From positions 1 through 13,749 of the forward strand of contig JAAYXX010000203.1 of assembly GCA_012515695.1 (NCBI GenBank): DNA of 13,749 bases, written 5' to 3'. Below, piece after piece: positions 7,131 to 13,545 of this stretch. The notes below the pieces were generated by a model that saw only the letters and a program-made list of their open reading frames with translations, ran no database searches and was not told where the DNA came from. This stretch comes from Chloroflexota bacterium (lineage in GTDB: Bacteria > Chloroflexota > Anaerolineae > UBA1429). The translations under genes were made by a program, and so were the position numbers. How positions within the stretch are numbered: position 1 is the stretch's first letter; each line of letters begins with the position of its first letter.

Positions 7131-7188
7131 CTATCCTAATGGCTGTTACCAAACTATTTTGTAAGACTCATCAACCGCCCGGTGCACA

Positions 7189-7217
7189 TAGACAGGCGAC
7201 GCATTCCACGCTATAAT
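7189..7217 (+). promoter_or_regulatory. Strong sigma70-like promoter of scpA
   Basis: TAGACA (7189-7194, 5/6), a 17-nt spacer and a perfect TATAAT (7212-7217). The transcript would start near 7224, which rules out translation from the in-frame ATG at 7182 and supports the start at 7308. Confidence 0.75.
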
Positions 7218-7307
7218 CGCATTGGTTTGGGCCAAGGGCCTGCTCCCCGCACTCCCCCCCGGCTGCTGACCCAGGCTAATGGCTTGTCCTCACGGAGGTT
7301 AGACGCT

Positions 7308-8108
7308 ATGTATCAGGTTGCCCTGGAAGTTTTTGAGGGACCGCTGGACCTGTTGCTGCACCTTATCGAGCGGGAGGAACTGGATATCACGGCGGTGTCG
7401 CTGGCCGTCGTCGCTGATCAATACTTGGGCCACATCAGCGTGCTGCGAGAGCTTTCAGCGGCAAACCTGTCCGAGTTCCTGGTAATCGCCGCCAAGCTGC
7501 TGGTGATCAAGTCGCGAGCGCTGTTACCCCGGCCCCAAGACGAGAGCAACGGGGACGAAGAGGAAGAAGACCCGGCGGAGGAACTGACCCGGCAACTGCT
7601 AGAGTACAAACGGTTCAAAGAAGTGGCGGGGCAACTCAAGGACATCGAAGAACGCGGGCTGAAAGCCTATCCCCGCATCGCTCCGCCGCCGCAGCTCGAA
7701 CGCCGCCTAAAGCCGGGCGAAGCCTCTGTCGTTGACTTGTTAGCCGCGCTCAAGCGGGTGCTGGAAGCCCACCCCCCAACGCCGCCCGTGGATAGCGTCG
7801 TCTCGCCCGTCACCGTGCGAATTGCCGACTGCATCCAGCGCATCCTTACGCTGGCCCAAAGCCAGCCACGGGTGCGCTTTACGACGGTCATGCGCGCTGC
7901 CCGCTCGCGGCTGGAGGTGATCGTCAGCTTTATGGCCGTGCTAGAGATGGTCAAGCAGCAACGCCTGCGGGCCGTGCAGGAACATCGTTTCGGGGAGATC
8001 TATCTCGAAATGCGAGAACCCGACCCGGAAGCCGCCGCCATGCCCGTGGACCTGAGCGAATACGGCGAGCCTGACGACAACACCGCTCAGGCGGACGCTT
8101 TGACATAG
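7308..8108 (+). CDS. scpA: Segregation and condensation protein A (ScpA, kleisin)
   Basis: The kleisin subunit that closes the SMC-ScpAB ring and helps compact and segregate the chromosome. 266 aa, normal for the family. It opens with the hallmark VFEGPLDLLLHLIE (8-21) followed by a helical N-terminal domain that binds the SMC neck (to about 75), an acidic linker (DEEEEDPAEE, 83-92), a flexible middle, and a C-terminal winged-helix region (about 190-235) that binds the SMC head. GGAGGT (7294-7299) sits 8 nt before the ATG. It has its own promoter. scpB is not beside it: the next gene is convergent and overlaps its last 22 bp, so ScpB must be encoded elsewhere if present. Confidence 0.95.
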   Translation: MYQVALEVFEGPLDLLLHLIEREELDITAVSLAVVADQYLGHISVLRELSAANLSEFLVIAAKLLVIKSRALLPRPQDESNGDEEEEDPAEELTRQLLEYKRFKEVAGQLKDIEERGLKAYPRIAPPPQLERRLKPGEASVVDLLAALKRVLEAHPPTPPVDSVVSPVTVRIADCIQRILTLAQSQPRVRFTTVMRAARSRLEVIVSFMAVLEMVKQQRLRAVQEHRFGEIYLEMREPDPEAAAMPVDLSEYGEPDDNTAQADALT

Positions 8109-9277
8109 GCGTCTATCGCTACTTCGGCCAATCTGTCCCACGTAAATTCGCGCGCCATCCGCTGCCGGGCCGCGTTGCCCAGCGCCGCCCGCAGATCAGC
8201 GTCCTCCAACAACTGAGCGACAGCCTGCGCCATCGCCTCCGAATCACCGCTCGGAACGAGCAGCCCCGTCTCGCGATGGACGATATACTCGGCATTTTGC
8301 CCCACAGCGTCCGCCACCACTGGCATCCCCGCCGCCAGCAGGTCTACCAGCTTGACGGCGCACTTGGTGCGGTTGACCAACGTGTCATCAAAGGGATAAA
8401 TGGCGACATCGGCAGCGGCGAAATGGGCGGGCAACTCGGACATGGGCACCCACCCTGCCCGCACGACAGCTTGCTCTAGATGGGCGTCGCGCACCAGTTG
8501 GTCAAAGCGGGCGTCGTCCGCCTCGAACAGCGCCTTGCCAACCACCAGCAGCCGCGCCGCCGGAACCTGCTCGCGCACTCGCTGGAACACGTGCACCGCC
8601 CGCGCCACGTCGTATTCGAAAAAGCGGGTATAGAGCAACACCACCGGATGCGCGCCCAGCCCGTATTGCTGGCGAATGCGCTCCCCCTCGCCCTGCGGCA
8701 ACAGGTGCGCGCCGTTGGGCATATAGTGGACCCGATCCGGCGACACGCCCAGGCTCCACGTCAGGCTTTGTAGTGCGCGGCTGGCTACCGTGAGCGCGTC
8801 GCAATGGCGCAACCCCCAGCGTTCCTGCCAGGCAAACGCCGCCTGTAGCCACCAGGGATAAGGCTCCAGGTCATTCCAGCCGCCCGGCCCCTCCCAGTCG
8901 TCCTCATCGATCACCAGCCGCCCCCGGTATGCCCCCAGGCGTTGCAGATGCCAGATGATCCACCCGGCGAGGCCAGAGTAGGCTTTGGGCTTGAAGCAAT
9001 GTATCGCGTCGGGCTGCCACGCCAGCGCCGCCCGCACCAGCCGCAGCGCAATGACCGCGTAGGACAGCAGCGGAATGCGCGGGCCAAGGGGGATATATTG
9101 CAGCGAGACCCCCGCCTCTTCCCAGATGCGCGCGGGTTCCTGGGGGGTGTGCCACGGGGGCATGATAACCCGGACGGCGTGCCCACGCGCAGCCAATTCG
9201 CGCGCCAGAGGCAACGCCCGCACCCGCATCGTTCCCTTGGGGGCCAGCCCAAACGGGCCGATCATCGCAATCCGCAT
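8087..9277 (-). CDS. Glycosyltransferase, GT4-like (GT-B fold)
   Basis: A probable nucleotide-sugar-dependent glycosyltransferase of the GT-B fold, 396 aa. The N-terminal Rossmann half begins MRIAMIGPFG and includes the RALPLARELAARGHAVRV helix-strand (20-37). An unusual acidic patch DEDDWEGPGGWNDLEPY lies at 124-140. The C-terminal donor half has VVLLYTRFFEYD (212-223), LLVVGKA (243-249) and KLVDLLAAGMPVVA (309-322), where the glutamate of the usual EX7E motif is replaced by D312. No signal peptide or membrane helix is seen; it probably acts at the cytoplasmic face on cell-surface glycans or glycolipids, but acceptor and sugar are unknown. The start at 9277 begins the conserved fold and follows GGGGG; the in-frame ATG at 9325 is about 7 nt from the predicted transcription start. 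It stands alone and overlaps scpA tail to tail. Confidence 0.85.
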   Translation of the reverse strand: MRIAMIGPFGLAPKGTMRVRALPLARELAARGHAVRVIMPPWHTPQEPARIWEEAGVSLQYIPLGPRIPLLSYAVIALRLVRAALAWQPDAIHCFKPKAYSGLAGWIIWHLQRLGAYRGRLVIDEDDWEGPGGWNDLEPYPWWLQAAFAWQERWGLRHCDALTVASRALQSLTWSLGVSPDRVHYMPNGAHLLPQGEGERIRQQYGLGAHPVVLLYTRFFEYDVARAVHVFQRVREQVPAARLLVVGKALFEADDARFDQLVRDAHLEQAVVRAGWVPMSELPAHFAAADVAIYPFDDTLVNRTKCAVKLVDLLAAGMPVVADAVGQNAEYIVHRETGLLVPSGDSEAMAQAVAQLLEDADLRAALGNAARQRMAREFTWDRLAEVAIDAYVKASA

Positions 9278-9338
9278 AGCTCCCCCATCTTTCGCCGCGC
9301 CTCCTATTATGTCGTCTCGTGTCATTGGGGACAGGGCG

Positions 9339-9368
9339 AGTATAGCACGCCGCCGCTCGCCCCGTCAA
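9339..9368 (-). promoter_or_regulatory. Promoter of the glycosyltransferase gene
   Basis: On the minus strand: TTGACG (9368-9363, 5/6), an 18-nt spacer and TATACT (9344-9339, 5/6) with a TGC extended -10. The start would be near 9332, giving a leader of about 55 nt to the ATG at 9277. Confidence 0.65.
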
Positions 9369-9383
9369 AGTGAGGGGCTGGTT

Positions 9384-9422
9384 CCCTCTCCCTCTGGGAG
9401 AGGGTTAGGGTGAGGGTGAGGG
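9384..9422. repeat. CCCTCTCCC/GGGAGAGGG intergenic repeat, short form
   Basis: A perfect 9-bp stem CCCTCTCCC / GGGAGAGGG with a 3-nt loop (9384-9404), followed by GGGTGAGGGTGAGGG (9408-9422). This is the right end of the element seen complete at 13313-13442. There is no T-tract, so it is not an intrinsic terminator. Confidence 0.65.
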
Positions 9423-9476
9423 CCTCTGCCGCCAAGGATGGCGACGGTCCAATTCCCTTCCACGGGGCATTCAGCC

Positions 9477-9514
9477 GCGCCTTGCAGGCGCGCAAACCCG
9501 CACCAGACTGGCGC
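9477..9514 (-). repeat. 38-bp two-hairpin dispersed repeat, copy A
   Basis: The minus strand matches 11639-11676 of the plus strand at 35 of 38 positions, including 19 identical bases (TTGCGCGCCTGCAAGGCGC). Each copy can fold as two adjacent hairpins. Of the three differences, one lies in a loop, one lies between hairpins and one turns a G-C pair into G-T, so the folds are kept. Confidence 0.7.
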
Positions 9515-9539
9515 CGCCTGGGCCGCCCCAGCCAGGCGA

Positions 9540-9567
9540 TTGACAGCCCCCATGAGGCACTTATAAT
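9540..9567 (+). promoter_or_regulatory. Consensus sigma70 promoter of the VOC-fold gene
   Basis: A perfect TTGACA (9540-9545), a 16-nt spacer and a perfect TATAAT (9562-9567). The start is predicted near 9574, within the first of two palindromes (9573-9581). Such a full-consensus promoter next to operator-like repeats suggests control by a repressor. Confidence 0.8.
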
Positions 9568-9572
9568 CCCCT

Positions 9573-9617
9573 CAGATATCTCTTGATGTATGCAGATATC
9601 TGGCGGCGAATACCGCC
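9573..9617 (+). promoter_or_regulatory. Candidate repressor operator: twin palindromes, then a leader hairpin
   Basis: CAGATATCT occurs twice, at 9573-9581 and 9593-9601, exactly 20 bp apart (about two helical turns). Each contains the palindrome AGATATCT. The first overlaps the predicted transcription start. Right after the second comes GGCGG-CGAATA-CCGCC (9602-9617), a 5-bp stem hairpin ending just before the AAGGAG ribosome site (9621-9626). The layout suits a dimer-of-dimers repressor, with a possible translational effect of the hairpin. The regulator is not identified. Confidence 0.45.
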
Positions 9618-9637
9618 GGTAAGGAGAGGAAAACGAT

Positions 9638-9991
9638 ATGTCCTATAGCAAAGCGTCCTATTTACAGCACGTGGCCATCCGTGTCAGGGACATGCAGTGG
9701 CATATCCGTTTCTTTGAAGAGGCGCTAGGCATGCCCATCGCCAGCAGGCAGGGGCCAGAGGATGATCCGGCTCAGGTCTGGTTGGTGGGAGGCATTCAGT
9801 TGATCGCTGATCCCAATGTCGAGCAGTCGGACGGGCAACTGGCACACCTGGGAATTATGGCCGGGGACGTGGAAAAAGCCATCGAGGAGGTTTCCCGGTG
9901 GGAGGTCACCCAGATGCCTCAGGGGAATAACTGGTTCGCCCTGCCCGATGGCCTGGTAATCGAGCTGGTAGAAGCCCCCCTCAAGGGCTAG
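9638..9991 (+). CDS. VOC superfamily (glyoxalase/bleomycin resistance/dioxygenase) protein
   Basis: A 117-aa single-domain protein of the vicinal oxygen chelate fold. It opens with LQHVAIRVRDMQWHIRFFEEALGM, the usual first beta-alpha unit in which a substrate pair closes, and has two beta-alpha-beta-beta-beta modules. The four positions that usually bind the metal are filled: H11, Q54, H70 and E109. Substrate cannot be told from sequence: glyoxalase, fosfomycin/bleomycin-type resistance, epimerase and lyase members share this fold. It is cytosolic, with no signal peptide. It starts after AAGGAGAGG at 9621-9629 and is driven by a consensus promoter with twin palindromes. The nuclease-like gene starts 137 nt later on the same strand and could be co-transcribed. 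Confidence 0.88.
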   Translation: MSYSKASYLQHVAIRVRDMQWHIRFFEEALGMPIASRQGPEDDPAQVWLVGGIQLIADPNVEQSDGQLAHLGIMAGDVEKAIEEVSRWEVTQMPQGNNWFALPDGLVIELVEAPLKG

Positions 9992-10009
9992 GTTCGCCAC
10001 GTTGTCATG

Positions 10010-10048
10010 GTTCGCGCACCGCAATTTCGCGCTCGCGAGTTCGCGCAC
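10010..10048. repeat. GTTCGCGCAC direct repeat with CTCGCGAG palindrome
   Basis: GTTCGCGCAC occurs at 10010-10019 and 10039-10048, 29 bp apart, with the perfect palindrome CTCGCGAG (10032-10039) between them. It sits in the gap between the VOC gene and the nuclease-like gene. No good promoter is visible here, so the second gene may depend on read-through. Confidence 0.35.
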
Positions 10049-10128
10049 GAGCCGGATAGAGGAACGGGCCGCCGGGGTTGTTGAACGCGGCCCATCCCTC
10101 CCCATCATCCCTGGAGGCTAGTTGCCCT

Positions 10129-10767
10129 ATGTCAGACCCGGAACACCTGGAATCGGCCATTGCCCACTTTCGGACGTTGCCCGAAACCGAATGGTGGCCC
10201 CAGGCCGAAGCCCTGGATGCGTTGATCCGAGAGGCGGCCCGGCTGCTGTTCGCGCTCTGTCGCGCCGACCAACGCGCATGGCTTTCTGAGGGCGACCTTC
10301 AGGGCATGTTGTACGCCATTTTCCAGCGCGAGTTGCCCGCCCACGGGCTGCCTGCCTCTGCCGTACACGCCAGCTATCCCTTCCAGTTGACCCAAAAGCC
10401 AACCGTCCAACTGGGCCAGAAACGCCCACCACGCGAGCGCCGCACGCGCCCCGTGGACCTGGTGCTGGTCGTGCCCCAGACCATCCACACCGTACGCGGG
10501 CGGCGGTGGTCCGGGGAGATGGTGGCCGCCATCGAACTCAAGCGGGGATACAAGCGCCACCGCGAGATCAGGGAGGACCTGCAAAAGCTGGCCGCCATCC
10601 ACGAAAGCTGGCCGCAGATCCAGCCCTACATGCTGATTATGGGATACCGCAACAGCCAGGAAGACATTGCCGCCGTGAATCGTATGGCCCTTCAGGCCGG
10701 GGTGACGCTGCTGGGCGACAACTATTGGGCGCAGCCCGGCCAGGTAGCGCAGCTAGAGCTGGGTTGA
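10129..10767 (+). CDS. PD-(D/E)XK nuclease-like protein of unknown role
   Basis: A 212-aa cytosolic protein, not recognised as a named family. It shows the core signature of the PD-(D/E)XK restriction-endonuclease-like fold: a helix containing E55 (SEGDLQGMLYAIFQREL), a strand with D110 (RPVDLVLVV), then AAIELKRG with E136 and K138, followed by a helix REIREDLQKLAAIHE that often completes the fold. The order E, D, ExK matches active members. The segment between D110 and E136 contains basic RGRRW, suitable for nucleic acid contact. The ATG at 10129 follows GGAGG (10113-10117) by 11 nt; an in-frame ATG at 10078 would add 17 residues but lacks a ribosome site. No methylase, toxin-antitoxin partner or defence gene is nearby. 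It ends 6 bp from the convergent exported-protein gene. Confidence 0.65.
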   Translation: MSDPEHLESAIAHFRTLPETEWWPQAEALDALIREAARLLFALCRADQRAWLSEGDLQGMLYAIFQRELPAHGLPASAVHASYPFQLTQKPTVQLGQKRPPRERRTRPVDLVLVVPQTIHTVRGRRWSGEMVAAIELKRGYKRHREIREDLQKLAAIHESWPQIQPYMLIMGYRNSQEDIAAVNRMALQAGVTLLGDNYWAQPGQVAQLELG

Positions 10768-10773
10768 AAACGC

Positions 10774-11586
10774 CTAATGCCCGCGCCACCAATCTTTGCG
10801 GGAGCGCGGGTCCATAAAGCTGCCGTGGTCGCGAATAGCCACGCCCACCTGATTGCCTCGCGCCCGGCCAAACGCCTGCCCGGCGCGCAACGCGGGTAGC
10901 TGTTGCCGCCCGGCGCTCGTCAGTTCGTTGTAGAGCCGCAGCAGACCAGGCTCCGGGCAGATGTTCTCCACGTGTAGCGTGTACCCCTGGACGACGTTAT
11001 CCTCTCGCGTGTATTTCAGCGTAATGCGATCCGCGCCCACATAAAGCACCAATACCTCATAGCCGTCGCCGATGGTATAGCCAGACGCAGGCACGTGCAG
11101 AGTTTCCCCCGCGTTGGCCGCCAGACCCACCATCGTCACCGGCGGGTTGCTGACCGGCGCGGCAGGCCGTCCGCCCGCCCAATCCCACTCGCGCACCCGG
11201 TAAGTAGCGGTCAGGCTCGGCCCGCGCTGATCGGCAAACAGCCCGGCCAACTGTGGGGCCGCGGCATCAGACTCCCCGCCATAGTCCACCAATTGGCGCG
11301 GCTCCTCCACGGGGACATATCCGCGCAAACTCAGGTTCAGGTCGGGGTGCGCCTCGGCGGGTCGGTCTAGTGGTGGTGGATTCACCGACAGGGCGGCATA
11401 CGATGCGCCGGGAATGGGGGCGCAGGAGCCAGCCGCCACCTGCTTGCTGACTATCGGCAGATACACCTGAACAGGGCCTTGCGCCAGGATTTCACGCGGT
11501 TTCACCAGCAATAACGCCATCAATAGAAACAGGGCAAGCAACATCACGCACATCATGCGGCTGATCGCCGGGGGCTGTCGTTTCAT
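10774..11586 (-). CDS. Exported or membrane-anchored protein of unknown function
   Basis: 270 aa. A basic N-terminus and a hydrophobic stretch at about 11-29 form a signal sequence or anchor, followed by ILAQGPVQVYLPIVSK. The YLPxV motif after a signal is common in secreted proteins of Chloroflexota (general knowledge). The rest contains DRPAEAHPDLNLSLRGY (74-90) and a beta-rich half with two cysteines, C55 and C210, that could pair outside the cell. The C-terminal stretch GYEVLVLYVGADRITLKYT to LRAGQAFGRARGNQVGVAIRDHGSFMDP recalls the beta core of M23 (lysostaphin-like) domains, but the zinc ligands of active M23 enzymes are not seen, so it would be a non-catalytic relative at best. ATG at 11586 has GGAGG 5 nt upstream; this is preferred over the in-frame ATG at 11598. 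Confidence 0.75.
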   Translation of the reverse strand: MKRQPPAISRMMCVMLLALFLLMALLLVKPREILAQGPVQVYLPIVSKQVAAGSCAPIPGASYAALSVNPPPLDRPAEAHPDLNLSLRGYVPVEEPRQLVDYGGESDAAAPQLAGLFADQRGPSLTATYRVREWDWAGGRPAAPVSNPPVTMVGLAANAGETLHVPASGYTIGDGYEVLVLYVGADRITLKYTREDNVVQGYTLHVENICPEPGLLRLYNELTSAGRQQLPALRAGQAFGRARGNQVGVAIRDHGSFMDPRSRKDWWRGH

Positions 11587-11638
11587 GCCATCCTCCAATG
11601 GGGTCGGACCTTGCCGGGTTCAAAGGCGAACAGTAGGC

Positions 11639-11676
11639 GCGCCATTCTGGCGCGGGATTGCGCGCCTGCAAGGCGC
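11639..11676 (+). repeat. 38-bp two-hairpin dispersed repeat, copy B
   Basis: Inverted relative to copy A at 9477-9514 and 92% identical by eye count. Hairpins: GCGCCA-TTC-TGGCGC (11639-11653) and GCGCC-TGCAA-GGCGC (11662-11676). A second GCGCCAT/ATGGCGC pair spans 11639-11690. It lies in the divergent gap between the exported-protein gene and the fucosidase gene, probably inside the former's leader. Confidence 0.7.
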
Positions 11677-11728
11677 CGCCATGATGGCGCAGCTACCTGT
11701 CCGCTCTGACCCTTGTCGGGCGACGGGT

Positions 11729-11758
11729 TGTATAGCAGAACGAACGACTTTCACACAA
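11729..11758 (-). promoter_or_regulatory. Possible promoter of the exported-protein gene
   Basis: On the minus strand TTGTGT (11758-11753), an 18-nt spacer and TATACA (11734-11729) with a TGC extension. It would give a leader of about 136 nt that includes repeat copy B. The -35 is weak, so this is tentative. Confidence 0.35.
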
Positions 11759-11776
11759 GTTACATGGCGCTGGCTA

Positions 11777-11805
11777 TTGACGATGCGGGGGTTTGGCGTT
11801 ACCAT
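11777..11805 (+). promoter_or_regulatory. Probable promoter of the fucosidase gene
   Basis: TTGACG (11777-11782, 5/6), a 17-nt spacer and TACCAT (11800-11805, 4/6). The start would be near 11812 with a leader of about 63 nt. It also argues against the in-frame ATG at 11713, which lies upstream of it. Confidence 0.45.
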
Positions 11806-11874
11806 ATAACCAAGCGGTCGATCATTCATGCCAGGCCCAGTGGGGCGCAAGGAACAAGGGGAGGTACAACTACC

Positions 11875-13260
11875 ATGGGATGCTGCAATCGGCTGCAATG
11901 GTGGCAAGAGGCTCGCTATGGGATGTTCATTCACTGGGGAGTCTATTCTATTCCCGCTCGCGGTGAATGGGTGATGTTCCACGAGCATATTCCCCCGCAA
12001 GAATATGCTCCCCTGGCGAAAAAGTTCAACCCCAGGCGGTTCAATGCCGACGAATGGGTGGAACTGGCCAAGAGCGCCGGAATGAAGTACATGGTTCTGA
12101 CCACCCGCCATCATGATGGGTTCTCGCTGTTCGACAGCCAGGTGTCTGATTTTACCGCGCCCAAGACCGCCGCAGGCCGCGACCTGGTTCGCGAGTACGT
12201 CGAAGCGTGCCATCGCGGGGGCATACGCGTGGGCTTTTACTATTCCCTACTCGACTGGCGCTACCCCGCCTATTTCCGAGGGCCTGCCGCAGACCCGGAG
12301 GGCTGGAAGGCGCTGGTGGATTACGTGCACGCCCAGGTGCGCGAGTTGATGAGCAACTATGGCAAGATAGACATCCTCTGGTACGATGGCGGCTGGCCCT
12401 ACACCGCCCAAGATTGGCGCTCGGAGGAGTTGAACGCCATGGTGCGGCAATTGCAGCCCGCCATCCTCATCAACAACCGCTCCCAGTTGCCCGAAGATTT
12501 CGACACGCCCGAACAGCAGGTGCGCGCCTCAGAACGCCCCTGGGAAACCTGCCTGACGCTGAACGACAGTTGGGGCTATAACGCCGCCGACGACAACTGG
12601 AAGACGCCCCAGCAAGTGATCAAGCTGCTCGTGCGCTGCGCCAGCGGCGGCGGTAACCTGCTGCTCAACGTCGGCCCCAGGCCCGACGGCTCTATCCCCC
12701 GGCAGTCGGTCAGCACGCTGCGCCGGGTGGGCAGGTGGCTGGACGAGAACGGCGGGGCCATCTATGGCACGGGCCGCTCACCCTTTGGCGGCGCTTCCAT
12801 CGGCATGACCACCCTGAAGGGCAACACGCTCTACCTGCATGTGCTGCGCTGGCCGGGAAGGGAACTGACCTTCCCGCGCATCCTCAACAAGGTGCGCTCG
12901 GTGCATCTGCTCAAATCGGGCAAGCCGGTCGAGTTCACCCAAAAGAGCGACAGGCTGATGCTCAAGGGCTTGCCCCGGCGCGCACCCGATAGGCTGGACA
13001 CGGTGCTCGTCGTGGAGTTGGAAGGGGAACCGCAGGTGCTGGATTACTTTGCCAGCCCCGACTATTTCGCCGACTGGACACCGCCCGCCCAGGTCGCGGC
13101 AGTAGCCGAGCAGCCGACCATCGAGCCGCCCGCGGCGAGCGAGGACGAACCAGCGGCAACCATCGAATCCGAAAGCGGCGCTGATAGCGGCGCTGATAGC
13201 GGCGCAGAGGGTGACACCGACAGCGAGGAGGCAGCACCGAGCGAGACCGCAGCCCAATAA
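11875..13260 (+). CDS. GH29 alpha-L-fucosidase with acidic C-terminal tail
   Basis: A glycoside hydrolase family 29 enzyme that releases terminal L-fucose with retention of configuration, 461 aa. Family blocks: RYGMFIHWGVYS (14-25), YMVLTTRHHDGFSLFDS (72-88), and ILWYDGGW (167-174) with D171 as the likely nucleophile. E220 or E224, in ASERPWETC, is a candidate acid/base; the exact residue varies across the family. A beta-rich C-terminal domain follows (about 305-392). No signal peptide is present, so it should act in the cytoplasm on imported oligosaccharides. Residues about 400-461 form a disordered acidic tail rich in A, E, P, S and D, with a 12-bp repeat encoding SGAD-SGAD-SGAE (13174-13209); this is not part of the usual enzyme. 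ATG at 11875 has GGGGAGGT 9 nt upstream. No fucose transport or catabolism genes are adjacent. Confidence 0.92.
   Translation: MGCCNRLQWWQEARYGMFIHWGVYSIPARGEWVMFHEHIPPQEYAPLAKKFNPRRFNADEWVELAKSAGMKYMVLTTRHHDGFSLFDSQVSDFTAPKTAAGRDLVREYVEACHRGGIRVGFYYSLLDWRYPAYFRGPAADPEGWKALVDYVHAQVRELMSNYGKIDILWYDGGWPYTAQDWRSEELNAMVRQLQPAILINNRSQLPEDFDTPEQQVRASERPWETCLTLNDSWGYNAADDNWKTPQQVIKLLVRCASGGGNLLLNVGPRPDGSIPRQSVSTLRRVGRWLDENGGAIYGTGRSPFGGASIGMTTLKGNTLYLHVLRWPGRELTFPRILNKVRSVHLLKSGKPVEFTQKSDRLMLKGLPRRAPDRLDTVLVVELEGEPQVLDYFASPDYFADWTPPAQVAAVAEQPTIEPPAASEDEPAATIESESGADSGADSGAEGDTDSEEAAPSETAAQ
13174..13209 (+). repeat. 12-bp tandem repeat within the fucosidase tail
   Basis: AGCGGCGCTGAT twice (13174-13185 and 13186-13197), then AGCGGCGCAGAG. 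It is in frame and codes for SGAD, SGAD, SGAE. The repeat can change copy number without a frameshift. Confidence 0.75.
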
Positions 13261-13265
13261 CGCGC

Positions 13266-13286
13266 AGGACCGCCGACATCCCTGCC
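13266..13286. repeat. GGACCGCCGGC hairpin repeat, degenerate copy
   Basis: AGGACCGCCGACATCCCTGCC matches the copy at 13505-13524 except for about two positions, but its stem is broken. It lies a few bases after the fucosidase stop codon. Confidence 0.5.
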
Positions 13287-13312
13287 CAATGGCGCTAACT
13301 TTTCGCGGATCC

Positions 13313-13442
13313 CCCTCATCCGCCCTTCGGGCACCGGCATACCTGCCGCTCGGCAGCATGCCGCCTTCTCCCGGGGGGAGAAGGCGAGCAAGCGCGGTAT
13401 ATATGTCGCCCTCGCCCACTGGGAGAGGGATAGGGTGAGGGT
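13313..13442. repeat. Composite repeat with CCCTCATCC/GGGTGAGGG ends and nested hairpins
   Basis: The left end is CCCTCATCCGCCC (13313-13325); the right end is AGGGATAGGGTGAGGG, forming imperfect terminal inverted repeats. Between them are a hairpin GGCAT...ATGCC (13336-13361), a perfect 11-bp stem CGCCTTCTCCC / GGGAGAAGGCG with a GGG loop (13362-13386), and CCCTCGCCC / GGGAGAGGG with one mismatch (13409-13429). Elements with such ends are common in intergenic DNA of many bacteria and carry no gene. Partial relatives are at 3774-3843 and 9384-9422. Confidence 0.7.
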
Positions 13443-13504
13443 GATCGACAACCAAATGTTAGCGCCACTAGGTATCCCTGCCGACTTGTCCTGACGCAAA
13501 TACA

Positions 13505-13527
13505 GGACCGCCGGCATCCTTGCCGGC
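13505..13527. repeat. GGACCGCCGGC hairpin repeat, intact copy
   Basis: AGGACC followed by GCCGGC, loop ATCCTT, GCCGGC (13510-13527): a 6-bp stem. It is the same family as 3856-3878. Confidence 0.6.
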
Positions 13528-13545
13528 TTATACTGTATGCAAAAT

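Larger units (their letters stand above)
6843..7307. other. Divergent intergenic region between deaminase operon and scpA
   Basis: No protein gene is supported. The region holds the leader and promoter of the deaminase operon, the six-hairpin array (6978-7130), and the promoter and roughly 84-nt leader of scpA. Open frames crossing it consist of hairpin sequence and lack ribosome sites. Confidence 0.6.

Noticed and set aside
7182..7307. N-terminal extension of ScpA to ATG 7182
   Set aside because: It would include the promoter; the strong ribosome site is before 7308.
9384..9404. Strong hairpin considered as a terminator
   Set aside because: No T-tract on either strand, and it belongs to a dispersed repeat family.
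9477..11676. Inverted 38-bp repeats considered as transposon ends
   Set aside because: No transposase between them and no visible target duplications; a dispersed hairpin repeat is simpler.
11713..11874. N-terminal extension of the fucosidase to ATG 11713
   Set aside because: It lies upstream of the predicted promoter and is unrelated to GH29 starts; GGGGAGGT marks 11875.
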